From Streptomyces broussonetiae (GTDB lineage: Bacteria; Actinomycetota; Actinomycetes; Streptomycetales; Streptomycetaceae), in assembly GCF_009796285.1 (NCBI RefSeq), contig NZ_CP047020.1:4774001-4838000 (forward strand): a DNA stretch of 64,000 nt. Direction: 5' to 3'. Made by a program: the position numbers and the translations under genes. Of the stretch, positions 1 to 8,736 are shown in pieces; position 1 is the first letter of the stretch, and each line of letters opens with the position of its first letter. The notes beneath the pieces were generated by a model. It was not told the origin of the DNA, made no database searches, and was given only the letters and a program-made list of their open reading frames with translations.

Positions 1-319
1 GTGGTCGGCCGGGACGCGCCCCCGCCGGGCGACCAGGTGGCCCATTTCCTCGTCCCCATGCGCCCAGCCTGGGACGACGTCGTGCGCACCTGCGGCAACC
101 AGCGCCTCTTCCGCTCCACCGACTGCGTCGAGACCTGGCTGCACAGGACGGGCCACGAGCGCGGCTACGTCAATGGATCCCGGCACCCTGTGGCGCTTCG
201 CCGGCGACTGGTGCACCAGGCGCCCGGAGCCGGGCCACACCCGCCGCGACCCCGCCTCCGCCACCGCCTGCTTCGCCGAGGTCGGCCTGCACGGATCTTT
301 CTGGGGACTGCCCGACTGA
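1..319 (+). pseudogene. MerB-like (alkylmercury lyase family) C-terminal part, frameshifted and cut by the window edge
   Basis: The frame entering at base 1 reads a conserved stretch (HFLVPMRPAWDDVVRTCGNQ, then a Cys/Trp-rich segment) that I recognise as the end of Streptomyces proteins annotated as alkylmercury lyase family. The reading stops making sense after GYV at about base 171. The sense continues in the next frame as MDPGTLWRFAGDWCTRRPEP and ends FWGLPD with TGA at 317-319. Dropping one base near 172 joins GYV to MDP and restores the protein. The upstream part lies outside the window. Either the gene carries a one-base insertion or the base is a sequencing error. Family assignment is from memory of the conserved pattern and is moderately sure. 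Confidence 0.55.
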
Positions 320-356
320 TGGGCCCGGCGCCGGGCACCCGGCGCCCCTTGAGGCC

Positions 357-2147
357 CTACCGCACCACCCGCACCGGTGCCGACACCGTCACCTGGTCCA
401 GGTCCGACACCCGGACCGTCGCCTTCATCGTCCAGGTCCCCGGGATGGGAAGGTCGAAGGAGTCGGCTCCCCAGTAGCCGCCGCGGTCGGTGACCCCGGT
501 GTCGAGGGGGCCGATGCGCTGGGCGGGGAGGGTGAGGGAGACCCGGAGTTCGGGGACCGTGGACAGGCCGCCGTCGGGGCCGTAGACCACCGCCTGGACG
601 GAAGTGCGGCCCACGCGGCCCGGGTCCAGGGTGATCTGGACCTTGCCGTGGCCGCCGGGGGTGCCGAGGTCGAAGGGGATCGTCGTCACGGACGCAGTCG
701 GGATGCCCGCGTCCGCCGTACCGGACTGCGTCGCCCCGGTGGCCGTGCGGCCGGGGACGGTGCTCGTCAGGAGGGTCGTCAGGGCCAGGACCACCACCGC
801 CACGGCCGCCTCCGCCAGCACCGAGCGGCGCAGGACGTGGAAGGGGACGGGCGGCGGCGGGGCGGGAACGGACGGCTCCGCGGGGAGCGGGGGGCCCGTT
901 GCCGGCTCGGGGACGCGGGCCGGGGTCGTCGTGCTCGCGTGTGCCCGCACCTGTGCCGTGCGGGACGTCCAGGTGCGGGAGCAGGCCGCCGCCAGCAGGA
1001 GCGCGGTGACGGCCGCCAGTTTGGCCAGCAGCGTGCGGCCGTACGTCGTGTCCGTGAGCGCCTGCCAGGAACCGAGCCCCCGCCAGGACTGGTAGACGCC
1101 GGTCACGGCCAGCACGGTCACCGAGGCGAGCGCCAGGCGGGAGAAGCGGGCCGGGACCGAGAGCGGGAGCGCCGGAGTGCGGGACAGGGTGCGCAGGAGC
1201 GCGGCCAGGCCGCCCAGCCAGACCCCCATGGACAGCAGGTGCAGCGTGGCCGAGGTGATCGCCAGCGGGACCTGGATGCCCGCCGAGGCGTGTTCGGCCG
1301 CCGCCCAGGTCAGGGCCAGGGGCAGGGAGACGGTCGCGGCCACGGCCAGCGTGGCGCGGCGGGGGAGCCTTCTGCGGCGGGCCCGCAGGACGGCGACGAC
1401 GGCCGCCGCCAGCAGCAGCAACACCAGGCGGGCGAGCAGGAGTTCACCCGTGCGGGTCGTCGCCGTACGGGCGAGAGCGCCGAGGGAGAGGGCCCGCAGC
1501 GGCGCGGTGCCCTCCTCGTACGGTGCGCGCAGGACGAACAGGGCGGCCGTCGCGGCCATGAGGGTCCAGGCCGCGGCCAGGACGGGCGTGCGCAGCGGGG
1601 CCGCCTTCGGCGGGCGGCAGTACGCCACGAACGCCGCCGTGCCCAGCAGCAGGGCCACGGAGAGGTAGGCGAGGTAGCGCGCGATGTTGTACAGCGCCGC
1701 GGTGGCCGGGTTCTCGGTGCTGTCGGGGGCGGCGCTCACGGTCGTCGCCGTGCGGCTGCCGACGGAGAACGTCAGCGCGCCGGACACGGGGTGGCTGTCC
1801 GCCGACACCACCCGCCAGGCGACCGTGTAGGTACCGGTGGCGAGCCTCGCCGGCAGGGAGACGCGGGCGGTGTCCGAACGGCCGGGGACATGGCCGGCGG
1901 GGCCCGTGCGCACCCGGTGGTTGCTGGGGTCGTAGACCCGGAAGGAGTCGGTGAGCAGGCCGACCGACTCGCTGAACGTCAGGGTCACCTGCCGGGGGGC
2001 CGTGCCGAGGACGGTGCCGTCGGCGGGGTCGGTCGCGCGCAGGGCCGCGTGGGCCGAGGCGGGGGCCGCCGCGGCGAACAGGAGGAGGAACAGGCTCGTG
2101 CCCAGCAGCACCAGCCGTCGTGGCCATCGGTGTCGGTCGCGCTGCAC
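357..2147 (-). CDS. CopC-CopD fusion, copper resistance/uptake membrane protein
   Basis: Predicted 596-aa membrane protein for copper handling at the cell surface. A signal peptide (about 1-32) ends ASA. It is followed by a CopC domain (about 33-130) that begins with His (HAALRATDP) and carries the DSHPVSG motif, the residues that bind Cu(II) in CopC. A CopD-type block of about eight membrane helices follows (about 150-385), then a Pro-rich linker, one more helix (about 440-460) and a C-terminal YtkA-like beta domain exposed outside. The GTG start at 2147 has a purine-rich sequence just upstream. It is the last gene of the minus-strand run from 6435 and lies 60 bp after the SDR gene. A link to the iron box upstream of that run is only inferred. 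Confidence 0.85.
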   Translation of the reverse strand: MQRDRHRWPRRLVLLGTSLFLLLFAAAAPASAHAALRATDPADGTVLGTAPRQVTLTFSESVGLLTDSFRVYDPSNHRVRTGPAGHVPGRSDTARVSLPARLATGTYTVAWRVVSADSHPVSGALTFSVGSRTATTVSAAPDSTENPATAALYNIARYLAYLSVALLLGTAAFVAYCRPPKAAPLRTPVLAAAWTLMAATAALFVLRAPYEEGTAPLRALSLGALARTATTRTGELLLARLVLLLLAAAVVAVLRARRRRLPRRATLAVAATVSLPLALTWAAAEHASAGIQVPLAITSATLHLLSMGVWLGGLAALLRTLSRTPALPLSVPARFSRLALASVTVLAVTGVYQSWRGLGSWQALTDTTYGRTLLAKLAAVTALLLAAACSRTWTSRTAQVRAHASTTTPARVPEPATGPPLPAEPSVPAPPPPVPFHVLRRSVLAEAAVAVVVLALTTLLTSTVPGRTATGATQSGTADAGIPTASVTTIPFDLGTPGGHGKVQITLDPGRVGRTSVQAVVYGPDGGLSTVPELRVSLTLPAQRIGPLDTGVTDRGGYWGADSFDLPIPGTWTMKATVRVSDLDQVTVSAPVRVVR

Positions 2148-2207
2148 CTCGCCCCCTTCGTGGGCCCGCCGTGTTCCTGGTAGATACGGAGAGTCCGGCT
2201 CCGTTGC

Positions 2208-2969
2208 TCACCACGTCGGGCGGGCCGAGACACCGCCGTCCACGACCAGGTCGTGCCCGGTGATCCAGGCCGCGAGCGGCGAGGCCAGGAACACGCAGGC
2301 GTCGGCCACGTCCTCGGGACGGCCCAGGCGGCCGGTGGGGGCGGCGGCGAGCCAGCGGCGTACGCCGTCCGGCCAGGCCCCGGCCAGGCCCTCCCGGTCG
2401 ATCAGGCCGGGCGAGACCGTGTTGACGCGGATGCCCTCGGGCCCGTACTCGAGGGCCGCCGCACGGGCGTGCATGACCACCGCCGCCTTGGCCGCGCTGT
2501 AGTGCGCGTGGCCGGGGGCGGGCCGGGCCGCCTCGATGGAGGCGATGTGGGTGATGGTGCCGCCGCCGTGCGCCCGCATGTGGTCCGCCGCGGCCTGGGT
2601 ACAGGAGAAGACGCTGGTGAGGTCGGTGTCGACGACCGTGCGCCACTCGGCGGCCGTCATTCCGGGCAGGGGCTGCACGGGCTGGACGGCGGCGTTGTTG
2701 ACGAGCGCGGTGAGCCGGCCGCCGGACCAGTGCGTCACCTGACCGACCAGCCGGTGGCAGGCCTCCTCGTCGGTCAGGTCCGCCTGGAGTACGACTGCCT
2801 CGCCGCCCGACTCCCGGATCCGGGCCGCCACTTCACCGGCCGCCGCCACCGCCGTGCGGCAGTGGACGGCCACCGCCGCGCCCTGCTCCGCGAGGCGCAG
2901 GGCGATGGCGCGGCCGATGCCACCGCTCGCGCCGGTCACCAGGGCGGTCTGTCCCTCGAGAAGGCTCAT
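2208..2969 (-). CDS. SDR family oxidoreductase
   Basis: A 253-aa classical short-chain dehydrogenase/reductase, cytoplasmic and NAD(P)-dependent. The N-terminal TGASGGIGRA is the nucleotide-binding glycine motif. The NNAAV motif and a Ser followed by YSAAK give the catalytic Ser-Tyr-Lys. The C-terminal segment HDLVVDGG is usual for the FabG-like branch. The substrate cannot be told from sequence. It sits 31 bp after the cupin gene and 60 bp before the CopC-CopD gene, all on one strand, so cotranscription is likely. Confidence 0.85.
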   Translation of the reverse strand: MSLLEGQTALVTGASGGIGRAIALRLAEQGAAVAVHCRTAVAAAGEVAARIRESGGEAVVLQADLTDEEACHRLVGQVTHWSGGRLTALVNNAAVQPVQPLPGMTAAEWRTVVDTDLTSVFSCTQAAADHMRAHGGGTITHIASIEAARPAPGHAHYSAAKAAVVMHARAAALEYGPEGIRVNTVSPGLIDREGLAGAWPDGVRRWLAAAPTGRLGRPEDVADACVFLASPLAAWITGHDLVVDGGVSARPTW

Positions 2970-3000
2970 CTTCCGTTTCCCTTCCGCCGCGTCCTGCCGT

Positions 3001-3480
3001 TCACGGGCGGGACAGTTCCGTGATGCGGGCGGCCTGGGACGGGTAGCGCGCCGTCAGGTCGGCCGCGTCGCCGTGTTCGTAGTCCGCGTCGGTGAATCCG
3101 GGGGCCATCGTGGTGCCGAAGAGCGTCCACGCGCCGCCCGGGGCGACCCGCGCGCCCATCCAGGTGCGGGCCGGCACGGTCAGCTGGACGTGCTGGCCGG
3201 ACAGCGGGGCGGGGCCGAGCACGGCGGTGCGGGCGGTGCCGTCGGGGGCGAGGAGCAGGAGGTGGAGCGGGTCGCCGAGGTAGAAGTGCCAGACCTCGTC
3301 GGTGGGCAGGCGGTGCAGGGCGGAGAAGTCGTCCGCGGTGAGCAGGGCGACGATGGCGGAGCCCTCGGGACGGCCGTCGGGGCGCACGGGGCCCGCCCAG
3401 GTACGCCGGAACAGGCCGCCTTCGCGCGGGATCGGTTCGAGCCCGTAGTGGGCGATCAGTTCTTGGGGCGTCGTCGTCAC
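3001..3480 (-). CDS. DUF985-type cupin protein
   Basis: A 159-aa single-domain cupin of the DUF985 family: the start TPQELIAHYGLEPIPREGG, then FRRTW and the WHFYLGDPL motif that gives the cupin core its metal site. GTG at 3480 is the natural start. Longer readings run into the acetyltransferase gene, whose stop lies 10 bp upstream. The biochemical role of the family is unknown; members are often called sugar-epimerase-like or ureidoglycolate-lyase-like. It belongs to the acylase-GNAT-cupin block. Confidence 0.8.
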   Translation of the reverse strand: MTTTPQELIAHYGLEPIPREGGLFRRTWAGPVRPDGRPEGSAIVALLTADDFSALHRLPTDEVWHFYLGDPLHLLLLAPDGTARTAVLGPAPLSGQHVQLTVPARTWMGARVAPGGAWTLFGTTMAPGFTDADYEHGDAADLTARYPSQAARITELSRP

Positions 3481-3490
3481 CCGGGGAAGG

Positions 3491-4081
3491 CTAGTCGCCC
3501 GGCAGGGCCACCGCCCGCTCCAGGAAGGCGAGTTGGGCGTGCTTCTCGGGCAGGTGCACCTCGGGGACGTCCACCTCGGGCAGGACGACCGCCGGGCCGC
3601 GCACAAAACCCTGGCGTTCGAAGCGGGCGATCGCCCTGGTGTTGCGCACGTCCGGGTCGACCACGAGCCGGCGCCGGTCCGCGGCCCGCAACGCGTACGT
3701 CGTCATCACGGACAGCAGTGCCGCCGTCCAGCCGGGGCGCGGGCCGTCGGGGCCGGCCGGGCCGAGCAGGACGTGGACACCGAGGTCGCCGGGGCGTACG
3801 TCGTAGCACTCGCCGACCCGGTCGGCGGCCGGCTCGTACGTCTGGAGCAGGGCCACCGGTACGCCGTCCTTGGTGACGAGGTGGGCGTGGTGGGTGTCGA
3901 GGCCGGCCATGTGGGCGTAGACGTCGGCGACCTCGTCCCGGGTGAGGCCGTTCATGCCCCAGAAGACGGCACGTTCCCCGCTCACCCAGCCGTGGACCAC
4001 GTCCGCGTCGGCCACCGGGTCGAGGGGGCGGACGCCGACGGTGCCGAAGCCGTCGACGTGCTGCTCGTAGGGGTCGGTCAT
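3491..4081 (-). CDS. GNAT acyltransferase of the siderophore-biosynthesis (IucB/AlcB-like) type
   Basis: A 196-aa cytoplasmic acyltransferase. The N-terminal signature HGWVSGERAVFWGM resembles the HxWxxxxRxxxFWGM start of the siderophore N-acyltransferase family (PF13523), which acylates hydroxylated lysine or ornithine side chains. The acetyl-CoA-binding middle part and the closing NTRAIARFERQGFVRG fit the GNAT fold. The ATG at 4081 overlaps the stop of the acylase gene (ATGA), so the two are translationally coupled. With the iron box upstream of the acylase, a role in siderophore modification is a reasonable inference. No other siderophore gene is nearby. Confidence 0.8.
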   Translation of the reverse strand: MTDPYEQHVDGFGTVGVRPLDPVADADVVHGWVSGERAVFWGMNGLTRDEVADVYAHMAGLDTHHAHLVTKDGVPVALLQTYEPAADRVGECYDVRPGDLGVHVLLGPAGPDGPRPGWTAALLSVMTTYALRAADRRRLVVDPDVRNTRAIARFERQGFVRGPAVVLPEVDVPEVHLPEKHAQLAFLERAVALPGD

Positions 4082-6435
4082 CGGGTCTCCTCGGTGCGTT
4101 CCAGCAGGGTCAGCAGGGTCCAGTCGGTGACGACGGGGACCAGGTCTCCCCTGAGCCACACGGGGAGTTGGTCACGGTGGTGGGCGGCGCCGGGAACCCC
4201 GTCGGCGCCGAAGGGGACCACCCAACGGCTGCTCGCGCGGTCGGCCAGGTCCCACACGTAACGAGCGGCCGGTCCGCGGGCCGCGCGGTCGGTGAGGCCC
4301 GGGACGGCGGAGGTGCACAGCACACAGTCGTGGTCACCGGCGAGTCCGGGTTCGGAGGGCGGGTCCGGGACAGGAGGCGCGTCCGGGGCAGGGTGCGGGA
4401 CCGGGTGCAGGGCCGGGGCAGGGTGCGCGTCCGGTGCAGGGTGCGGGGCCGGGGCGGGCAGTGCGCGCCAGGGGGCGAGACGGTGGGTGTCGGACCAGGT
4501 ACCGGCCGGGGGCCGGGCGGCCACCTCCTCCAGGGCGGCGCGGACGGCGGCCGGGCGGTCGATGCCGTACAACTCCTCGGCCCGCAGGAGGTGTTCGAGG
4601 GCGAAGCCGATACGCGGGACGAGGGCCAGCCAGGGGAGCAGGACCTCCGGATACGCGGGAGGCTCGGTCAGCGGGGCGAACACCGGGTGGGCGGCGAGAC
4701 GGCGTACGACCGCGCCGCGCACGGCCGCGTAGGCCGCGGCGTCGCCGCTGTCGGCGTCCATGCGGCGGTTCCAGGCGAGCAGACGGCCGCGCAGCCGGGC
4801 CGCCTCGGGGGTGAGGCCGTCGAGGGCGGCCAGATGGCCGAACAGGGGCTCGGCGGAGCCCAGGCGGGTGTCGGTGTGGATCGCGCCCATGGCGTCGGCG
4901 GTCCAGGTGCGACGGGCGTCGAGGAGGGCGCGTATGCGGTCGGCACGGTGCGGTGGAGCGAACTCGACGCCGAGGGGGGAGGCGAGGCCGCGCTGGTTGG
5001 CCATCACCGCGGTGCCGTCCTCGACGGCGGCGCCGGGCGTCTCCTGCCAGCCCTGCCAGTCGTGGCCGGGCCGCCAGGCGGGAACCGGATGGAGACGGTT
5101 GGCCTGCGCGCGCAGCGGGACGCGGCCGGCGACGCGGTGCAGGGTGCCTCCGGCGGTGTCGGCCGCCTGGACCACGTTGACGGGCTCGACCCAGTGGTTC
5201 AGGGCCCGGTCGATGTCGGCGGCGGTACGGGCGCGCAGGAGCGGGAGCAGGGCGCTGAAGCCGAGGTCCTCGGTGACGCGGGGCGGGTAGCGCAGGGCGA
5301 GCGCTCCGGCTTCGCCTCCGGCGGGGACCGTGTCCCCGTCCGCGCCATGCGAGCGGCTTTCGTGGCCGGGGGCGGACGGCCCGGACGAGGTGTCCTCGCC
5401 GTCGGCGGTCCGTGGAACGTACGACGGCTCCGGGGACGGCGCCGTCCGCATGCCCCGGTGCACCTCGGCGCTCGCCGGCCCCGTTGCCCACGCGCCGACC
5501 CCGGCCTCCAGGCCCTCCGGCCCGCCGACGATCACCGGCCCCCGTGCCGTCTCGATCAGCTCGATCTCCAGCGGCGGCTCTCCCGCGATCTCCACCGTCT
5601 CGGTGTGCCGGGCGGCCCGGTGCCAGAGCCCGTCCGGGCCGAGGGCCTGGACGCCCGCGCCGGTGCGTCGCAGCCGTTCGCGGTACAGGTCCTGGTAGTC
5701 GGCCATGGCGTTGGTGATGGCCCAGGCGACCGTGCCGGTGTGGCCGAAGTGGGCGATGCCGGGGACGCCGGGCACGGCGAGGCCGACGACGTCGAACTCC
5801 GGGCAGGAGAGGTGGATCTGCTGGTAGACGCCGGGATCCTCGATGAACCGGTGCGGGTCCCCGGCGATCAGCGCGTGCCCGGTGGCGGTGCGGGCGCCGC
5901 AGACGAGCCAGCCGTTGCTGCCGGCGGTGCCGGGACCGTCGGTGGCGAACAGGCCGACGGCGTCGGGCCCCAGGTGCCGTATCGCCTGCTCGCGCCAGAG
6001 CTTGGCCGGGAACCCCGCGAACAGGATGTGGGTGGCGAGCCAGACGCCGAGCGGTGTCCAGGGCCGCCAGCGGCCGGGGGCGAGGCCGGCGCGGGCGAAC
6101 TCCGGGGCGCGGCGGGCGCCTTGCGGCAGAGCCTCGTTGACGCCGTCGACGTAGGCGCGAACCCAGTCGGCCGTCCCGGGGTCGCGGCGTTCCAGCGCGG
6201 CGAAGCAGCGGCGGGCGGTGTCCTCGAGGCGGGCCCGGCGGGCCAGGAGGTCCCAGGACAGGGCGTCGGCGCCGAGGAAGGAGGCCGAGGTGCCCTGGGA
6301 GCGGTGGCGCTCGACCTCCAGTTGCCAGGCGCGGTCCACGGCGGTCACCCGGCCCTGGGCGCGGGCCAGTTCGAGGGTGCTGGAGGCGCGCAGATGGGGG
6401 ATGCCCCAGGCGTCGCGGTACGTCTCTGTGGTCAC
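4078..6435 (-). CDS. Penicillin acylase family Ntn-hydrolase
   Basis: A 785-aa amidohydrolase of the penicillin/AHL acylase superfamily. These enzymes are made as one chain and cut themselves to free an N-terminal nucleophile Ser on the beta subunit. The likely cleavage site is TAG/SNGW with Ser at about residue 173, after an alpha part of usual size; HTGTVAWAITNAMAD fits the beta-chain core. No obvious signal peptide is visible (start MTTETYRDAWGIPHL), whereas many relatives are exported. A Pro/Ala/His-rich insert (about 655-685) is coded by short GC-rich repeats and may vary in length. The gene begins 19 bases from an iron box and is coupled by ATGA to a siderophore-type acyltransferase. 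Candidate substrates are acylated siderophores or N-acyl compounds; this is inference. Confidence 0.85.
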   Translation of the reverse strand: MTTETYRDAWGIPHLRASSTLELARAQGRVTAVDRAWQLEVERHRSQGTSASFLGADALSWDLLARRARLEDTARRCFAALERRDPGTADWVRAYVDGVNEALPQGARRAPEFARAGLAPGRWRPWTPLGVWLATHILFAGFPAKLWREQAIRHLGPDAVGLFATDGPGTAGSNGWLVCGARTATGHALIAGDPHRFIEDPGVYQQIHLSCPEFDVVGLAVPGVPGIAHFGHTGTVAWAITNAMADYQDLYRERLRRTGAGVQALGPDGLWHRAARHTETVEIAGEPPLEIELIETARGPVIVGGPEGLEAGVGAWATGPASAEVHRGMRTAPSPEPSYVPRTADGEDTSSGPSAPGHESRSHGADGDTVPAGGEAGALALRYPPRVTEDLGFSALLPLLRARTAADIDRALNHWVEPVNVVQAADTAGGTLHRVAGRVPLRAQANRLHPVPAWRPGHDWQGWQETPGAAVEDGTAVMANQRGLASPLGVEFAPPHRADRIRALLDARRTWTADAMGAIHTDTRLGSAEPLFGHLAALDGLTPEAARLRGRLLAWNRRMDADSGDAAAYAAVRGAVVRRLAAHPVFAPLTEPPAYPEVLLPWLALVPRIGFALEHLLRAEELYGIDRPAAVRAALEEVAARPPAGTWSDTHRLAPWRALPAPAPHPAPDAHPAPALHPVPHPAPDAPPVPDPPSEPGLAGDHDCVLCTSAVPGLTDRAARGPAARYVWDLADRASSRWVVPFGADGVPGAAHHRDQLPVWLRGDLVPVVTDWTLLTLLERTEETR

Positions 6436-6453
6436 CCGGAACCCTTCATCATT

Positions 6454-6472
6454 TTAGGTTAGCCTTGCCTAA
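6454..6472 (-). promoter_or_regulatory. DtxR/IdeR/DmdR-type iron box upstream of the acylase operon
   Basis: The 19 bases TTAGGTTAGCCTTGCCTAA form an imperfect palindrome that closely follows the actinobacterial iron-repressor consensus (TTAGGTTAGGCTAACCTAA). It lies 19 bases from the acylase start and would cover its promoter, so iron-loaded DmdR/IdeR should repress the acylase-GNAT operon. The HhH-GPD gene reads away on the other side, starting about 110 bp off, and could be affected as well. Confidence 0.85.
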
Positions 6473-6580
6473 GTTTCCATGCCGATCGTACGCGAAGGGT
6501 GGAGAGACGGTGGGCGGGGGCCGCCGTGAAACCCCGCCGGCCCGGCTGCACCGGGCGCGCGGCCCGGCGATCATCGACGC

Positions 6581-7183
6581 ATGGATGTCACCCTGCACCT
6601 CGCCCAGGACCCGGCGGCCGACGCGCTGCTCGGCCGCTCCCCGCTCGCCGCGCTGGTGGGCATGCTGCTCGACCAGCAGGTTCCGATGGAGTGGGCGTTC
6701 AAGGGCCCTCGCACCATCGCCGACCGGCTCGGCGCCGGGGCCGCCGGCGATCTCGACGCGCACGAGATCGCCGCGATGAACCCGGAGGCCTTCGCCGCAC
6801 TGCTCTCCGACAAGCCGGCCGTGCACCGCTACCCGGGCTCCATGGCCAAGAGGATCCAACAGCTGTGCCAGTACCTCGTCGAGCACTACGACGGGGACGC
6901 GGAGGCGGTCTGGCGGGACGTCCCGACCGGTTCCGAGGTGCTCGGGCGGCTCGAGGCCCTGCCCGGGTTCGGCAAGCAGAAGGCCCAGATCTTCCTCGCG
7001 CTGCTCGGCAAGCAGCTCGGGGTCGCCCCCAAGGGCTGGCGGGAGGCGGCCGGCGCGTACGGCGAGCCCAGGGCCCACCGGTCCGTCGCCGACATCACCG
7101 GGCCCGAGTCGCTGGCCAAGGTCCGCGCGCACAAGCAGGAGATGAAGGCCGCGGCCAAGGCGGCGAAGGCCTCCGGCAGGTAG
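6581..7183 (+). CDS. HhH-GPD superfamily protein (putative base-excision repair glycosylase)
   Basis: A 200-aa protein with an HhH-GPD fold. An N-terminal helical part (LLDQQVPMEWAFKGP) is followed by the helix-hairpin-helix LPGFGKQKAQIFLALL near residues 127-142. Relatives excise damaged bases. The loop after the hairpin reads LGVAPKGW, where active glycosylases usually carry a catalytic Asp, so activity is not assured. The C-terminal tail is Lys/Ala-rich and may bind DNA. It is divergent from the acylase operon. Confidence 0.8.
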   Translation: MDVTLHLAQDPAADALLGRSPLAALVGMLLDQQVPMEWAFKGPRTIADRLGAGAAGDLDAHEIAAMNPEAFAALLSDKPAVHRYPGSMAKRIQQLCQYLVEHYDGDAEAVWRDVPTGSEVLGRLEALPGFGKQKAQIFLALLGKQLGVAPKGWREAAGAYGEPRAHRSVADITGPESLAKVRAHKQEMKAAAKAAKASGR

Positions 7184-7394
7184 GGCCGAGAGCTGGGGGC
7201 GGCGGGTGCATGGCGGGTGCGGACGGTGGGGCCTCGGCCGCGCGTGCGGGGTGTCCCCCGCCCCACGTGCGCAGCGGCCGGTCGCTCCCCCGAGTTCCCG
7301 GCGTTCCCGGCGTTCCCGGCTACGCCCGGGAGCGCGTCACCCGCCCGGCCCCTTCCCGATGGCACGCCCGCCCGCGCCGGTCCCAGCATGAACC

Positions 7395-8060
7395 ATGACC
7401 GAGGCATCGAGCGGTCCGAACAGGGGCCGCGAGTACGACGACCGGAACGTCCATGCCGGCCGGCCGCCCGGTGGGCGGCACGAGCCGGAACCACCGTTCG
7501 AGGGGCCCCTGCACGCCCTGTCCCGAGCCGCCTGGCAGGTGGTCCTGGTCACCGGGGTCGCCTCGCTGATCCTGGGGATCCTGGTGCTGGTCTGGCCGGG
7601 CGCCTCCCTGCTCGCGGCCGGCGTCCTGTTCGGCCTCTACCTCGTGATCAGCGGCATCTTCCAGCTGGCCTCCGCGTTCGGCACGCACATGGCGACCTCG
7701 CTGCGCGTGCTGGCCTTCATCAGCGGCGCCGTGTCGATCCTGCTCGGCCTGTTCTGCTTCCGCGGGCCGATGCAGTCGATCCTGCTGCTCGCCCTGTGGA
7801 TCGGCATCGGCTGGCTGATCCGCGGCATCACCCAGACCCTGGCCGCCGCCTCCGACCCCCGGATGCCCGCCCGTGGCTGGCAGGCCTTCCTCGGGGTCCT
7901 CACCTTCATCGCGGGCATCGTGCTCATCGACTCGCCGTTCAAGTCGGTCGCCGTGCTCACCCTCGTCGGCGGCATCTGGCTGGTCGTGGTGGGGATCACC
8001 GAGATCGTCACCGCGTTCAGCATCCGCGGCCGGGCCAGGCAAGTCCCCAGGACCGTCTGA
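7395..8060 (+). CDS. DUF308 / HdeD-like integral membrane protein
   Basis: A 221-aa protein with a hydrophilic N-terminal 40 residues and then six predicted membrane helices in the paired pattern of the DUF308 (HdeD-like) family. Examples are VLVTGVASLILGILVLVWPG and the matching helices ending near IVTAFSIRG. HdeD is linked to acid stress in enterobacteria, but the role in Streptomyces is unknown. The ATG at 7395 was chosen over ATG 7388, which is out of frame. The 210 bp upstream hold no gene I can support. Confidence 0.85.
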   Translation: MTEASSGPNRGREYDDRNVHAGRPPGGRHEPEPPFEGPLHALSRAAWQVVLVTGVASLILGILVLVWPGASLLAAGVLFGLYLVISGIFQLASAFGTHMATSLRVLAFISGAVSILLGLFCFRGPMQSILLLALWIGIGWLIRGITQTLAAASDPRMPARGWQAFLGVLTFIAGIVLIDSPFKSVAVLTLVGGIWLVVVGITEIVTAFSIRGRARQVPRTV

Positions 8061-8161
8061 GCCGTCGCCGCCGTCAACACCATGCCTCGCTTCTACGCCG
8101 TGCGGGCGGATCTCCCGCCCGAGGTGCTGCACCTGGCGTCCGGCCCGGGGAGAAGCCCCTC

Positions 8162-8527
8162 GTGAGCGGGACCGCGCGTACTCCGCGCAGCCGTACCCGG
8201 CTGCGGGTGCTCGTGCTGCTCCTCGCCCTGTGGGTGCCCCTGGCCCACGCGCAGGCCCAGGCGGCCCCCGCGTTGGTCGCGGCGTCCGGGATCTGCGGGC
8301 ACTACGGCTCCGACGGTTCCGACGGCACCGACGCCCTCGACGGCCACGACGGGCTCGACGGTCTCGTACGTCCCCCCGTCCGCGCCCTCCACCGCACCGA
8401 CGCACCCGAGCGCCCCGCGCCCCTGCCCGACCCGGCGCCCGCCCGCCCGGCACTGCGCCCGTGCCCCGGCGCGCCACGGGCGCCGTACGCCATCCCCCTG
8501 CTGCGCACGGTGGTCCTGCGCTGCTGA
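8162..8527 (+). CDS. Small secreted or membrane-anchored protein, unknown function
   Basis: A 121-aa protein beginning SGTARTPRSRTRLRV and followed by a hydrophobic signal sequence (VLVLLLALWVPLAHAQAQA), so it is likely exported. The mature part is low in complexity, with Asp/Gly repeats (GSDGSDGTDALDGHDGLDGL) and then Pro/Ala/Arg-rich sequence. The end TVVLRC is, as I recall, shared with other short Streptomyces secreted proteins. A GGGGAG ribosome site lies about 10 bases before the GTG. Codon-position GC bias supports the frame. Confidence 0.6.
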   Translation: MSGTARTPRSRTRLRVLVLLLALWVPLAHAQAQAAPALVAASGICGHYGSDGSDGTDALDGHDGLDGLVRPPVRALHRTDAPERPAPLPDPAPARPALRPCPGAPRAPYAIPLLRTVVLRC

Positions 8528-8586
8528 CAGACCCGTGTCCCCACACCACACACGAGGTCAGTCGGCTCGACGCAAGGAGCACAGCC

Positions 8587-8709
8587 ATGCCCAAGGACCC
8601 GTACGCCGTCCTGCGCGCCCTGCTGCGCGCGGAGGCGAGGCGCACCGCGCCGCCCAAGCCGGAGGAGAAGGAAGAACCGCAGCGGCAGCCCGGGGACCGG
8701 GACCACTGA
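8587..8709 (+). CDS. 40-aa hypothetical protein
   Basis: A short, charged 40-residue protein (start MPKDPYAVLRALLRAEARR, Glu/Lys/Pro-rich end). It has a clear ribosome-binding site, CAAGGAG, seven to ten bases before the ATG. It follows the secreted-protein gene by 59 bp. No family is recognised. The good ribosome site and short acidic/basic pattern argue for a real small gene. Confidence 0.5.
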   Translation: MPKDPYAVLRALLRAEARRTAPPKPEEKEEPQRQPGDRDH

Positions 8710-8736
8710 ACCGCTCCGGCGGAGGCGGGCCCACCG

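Noticed and set aside
648-2183. A 511-codon plus-strand frame opposite the CopC-CopD gene
   Set aside because: Composition is Arg/Gly/Gln-rich without domains; the opposite strand encodes a clear membrane protein.
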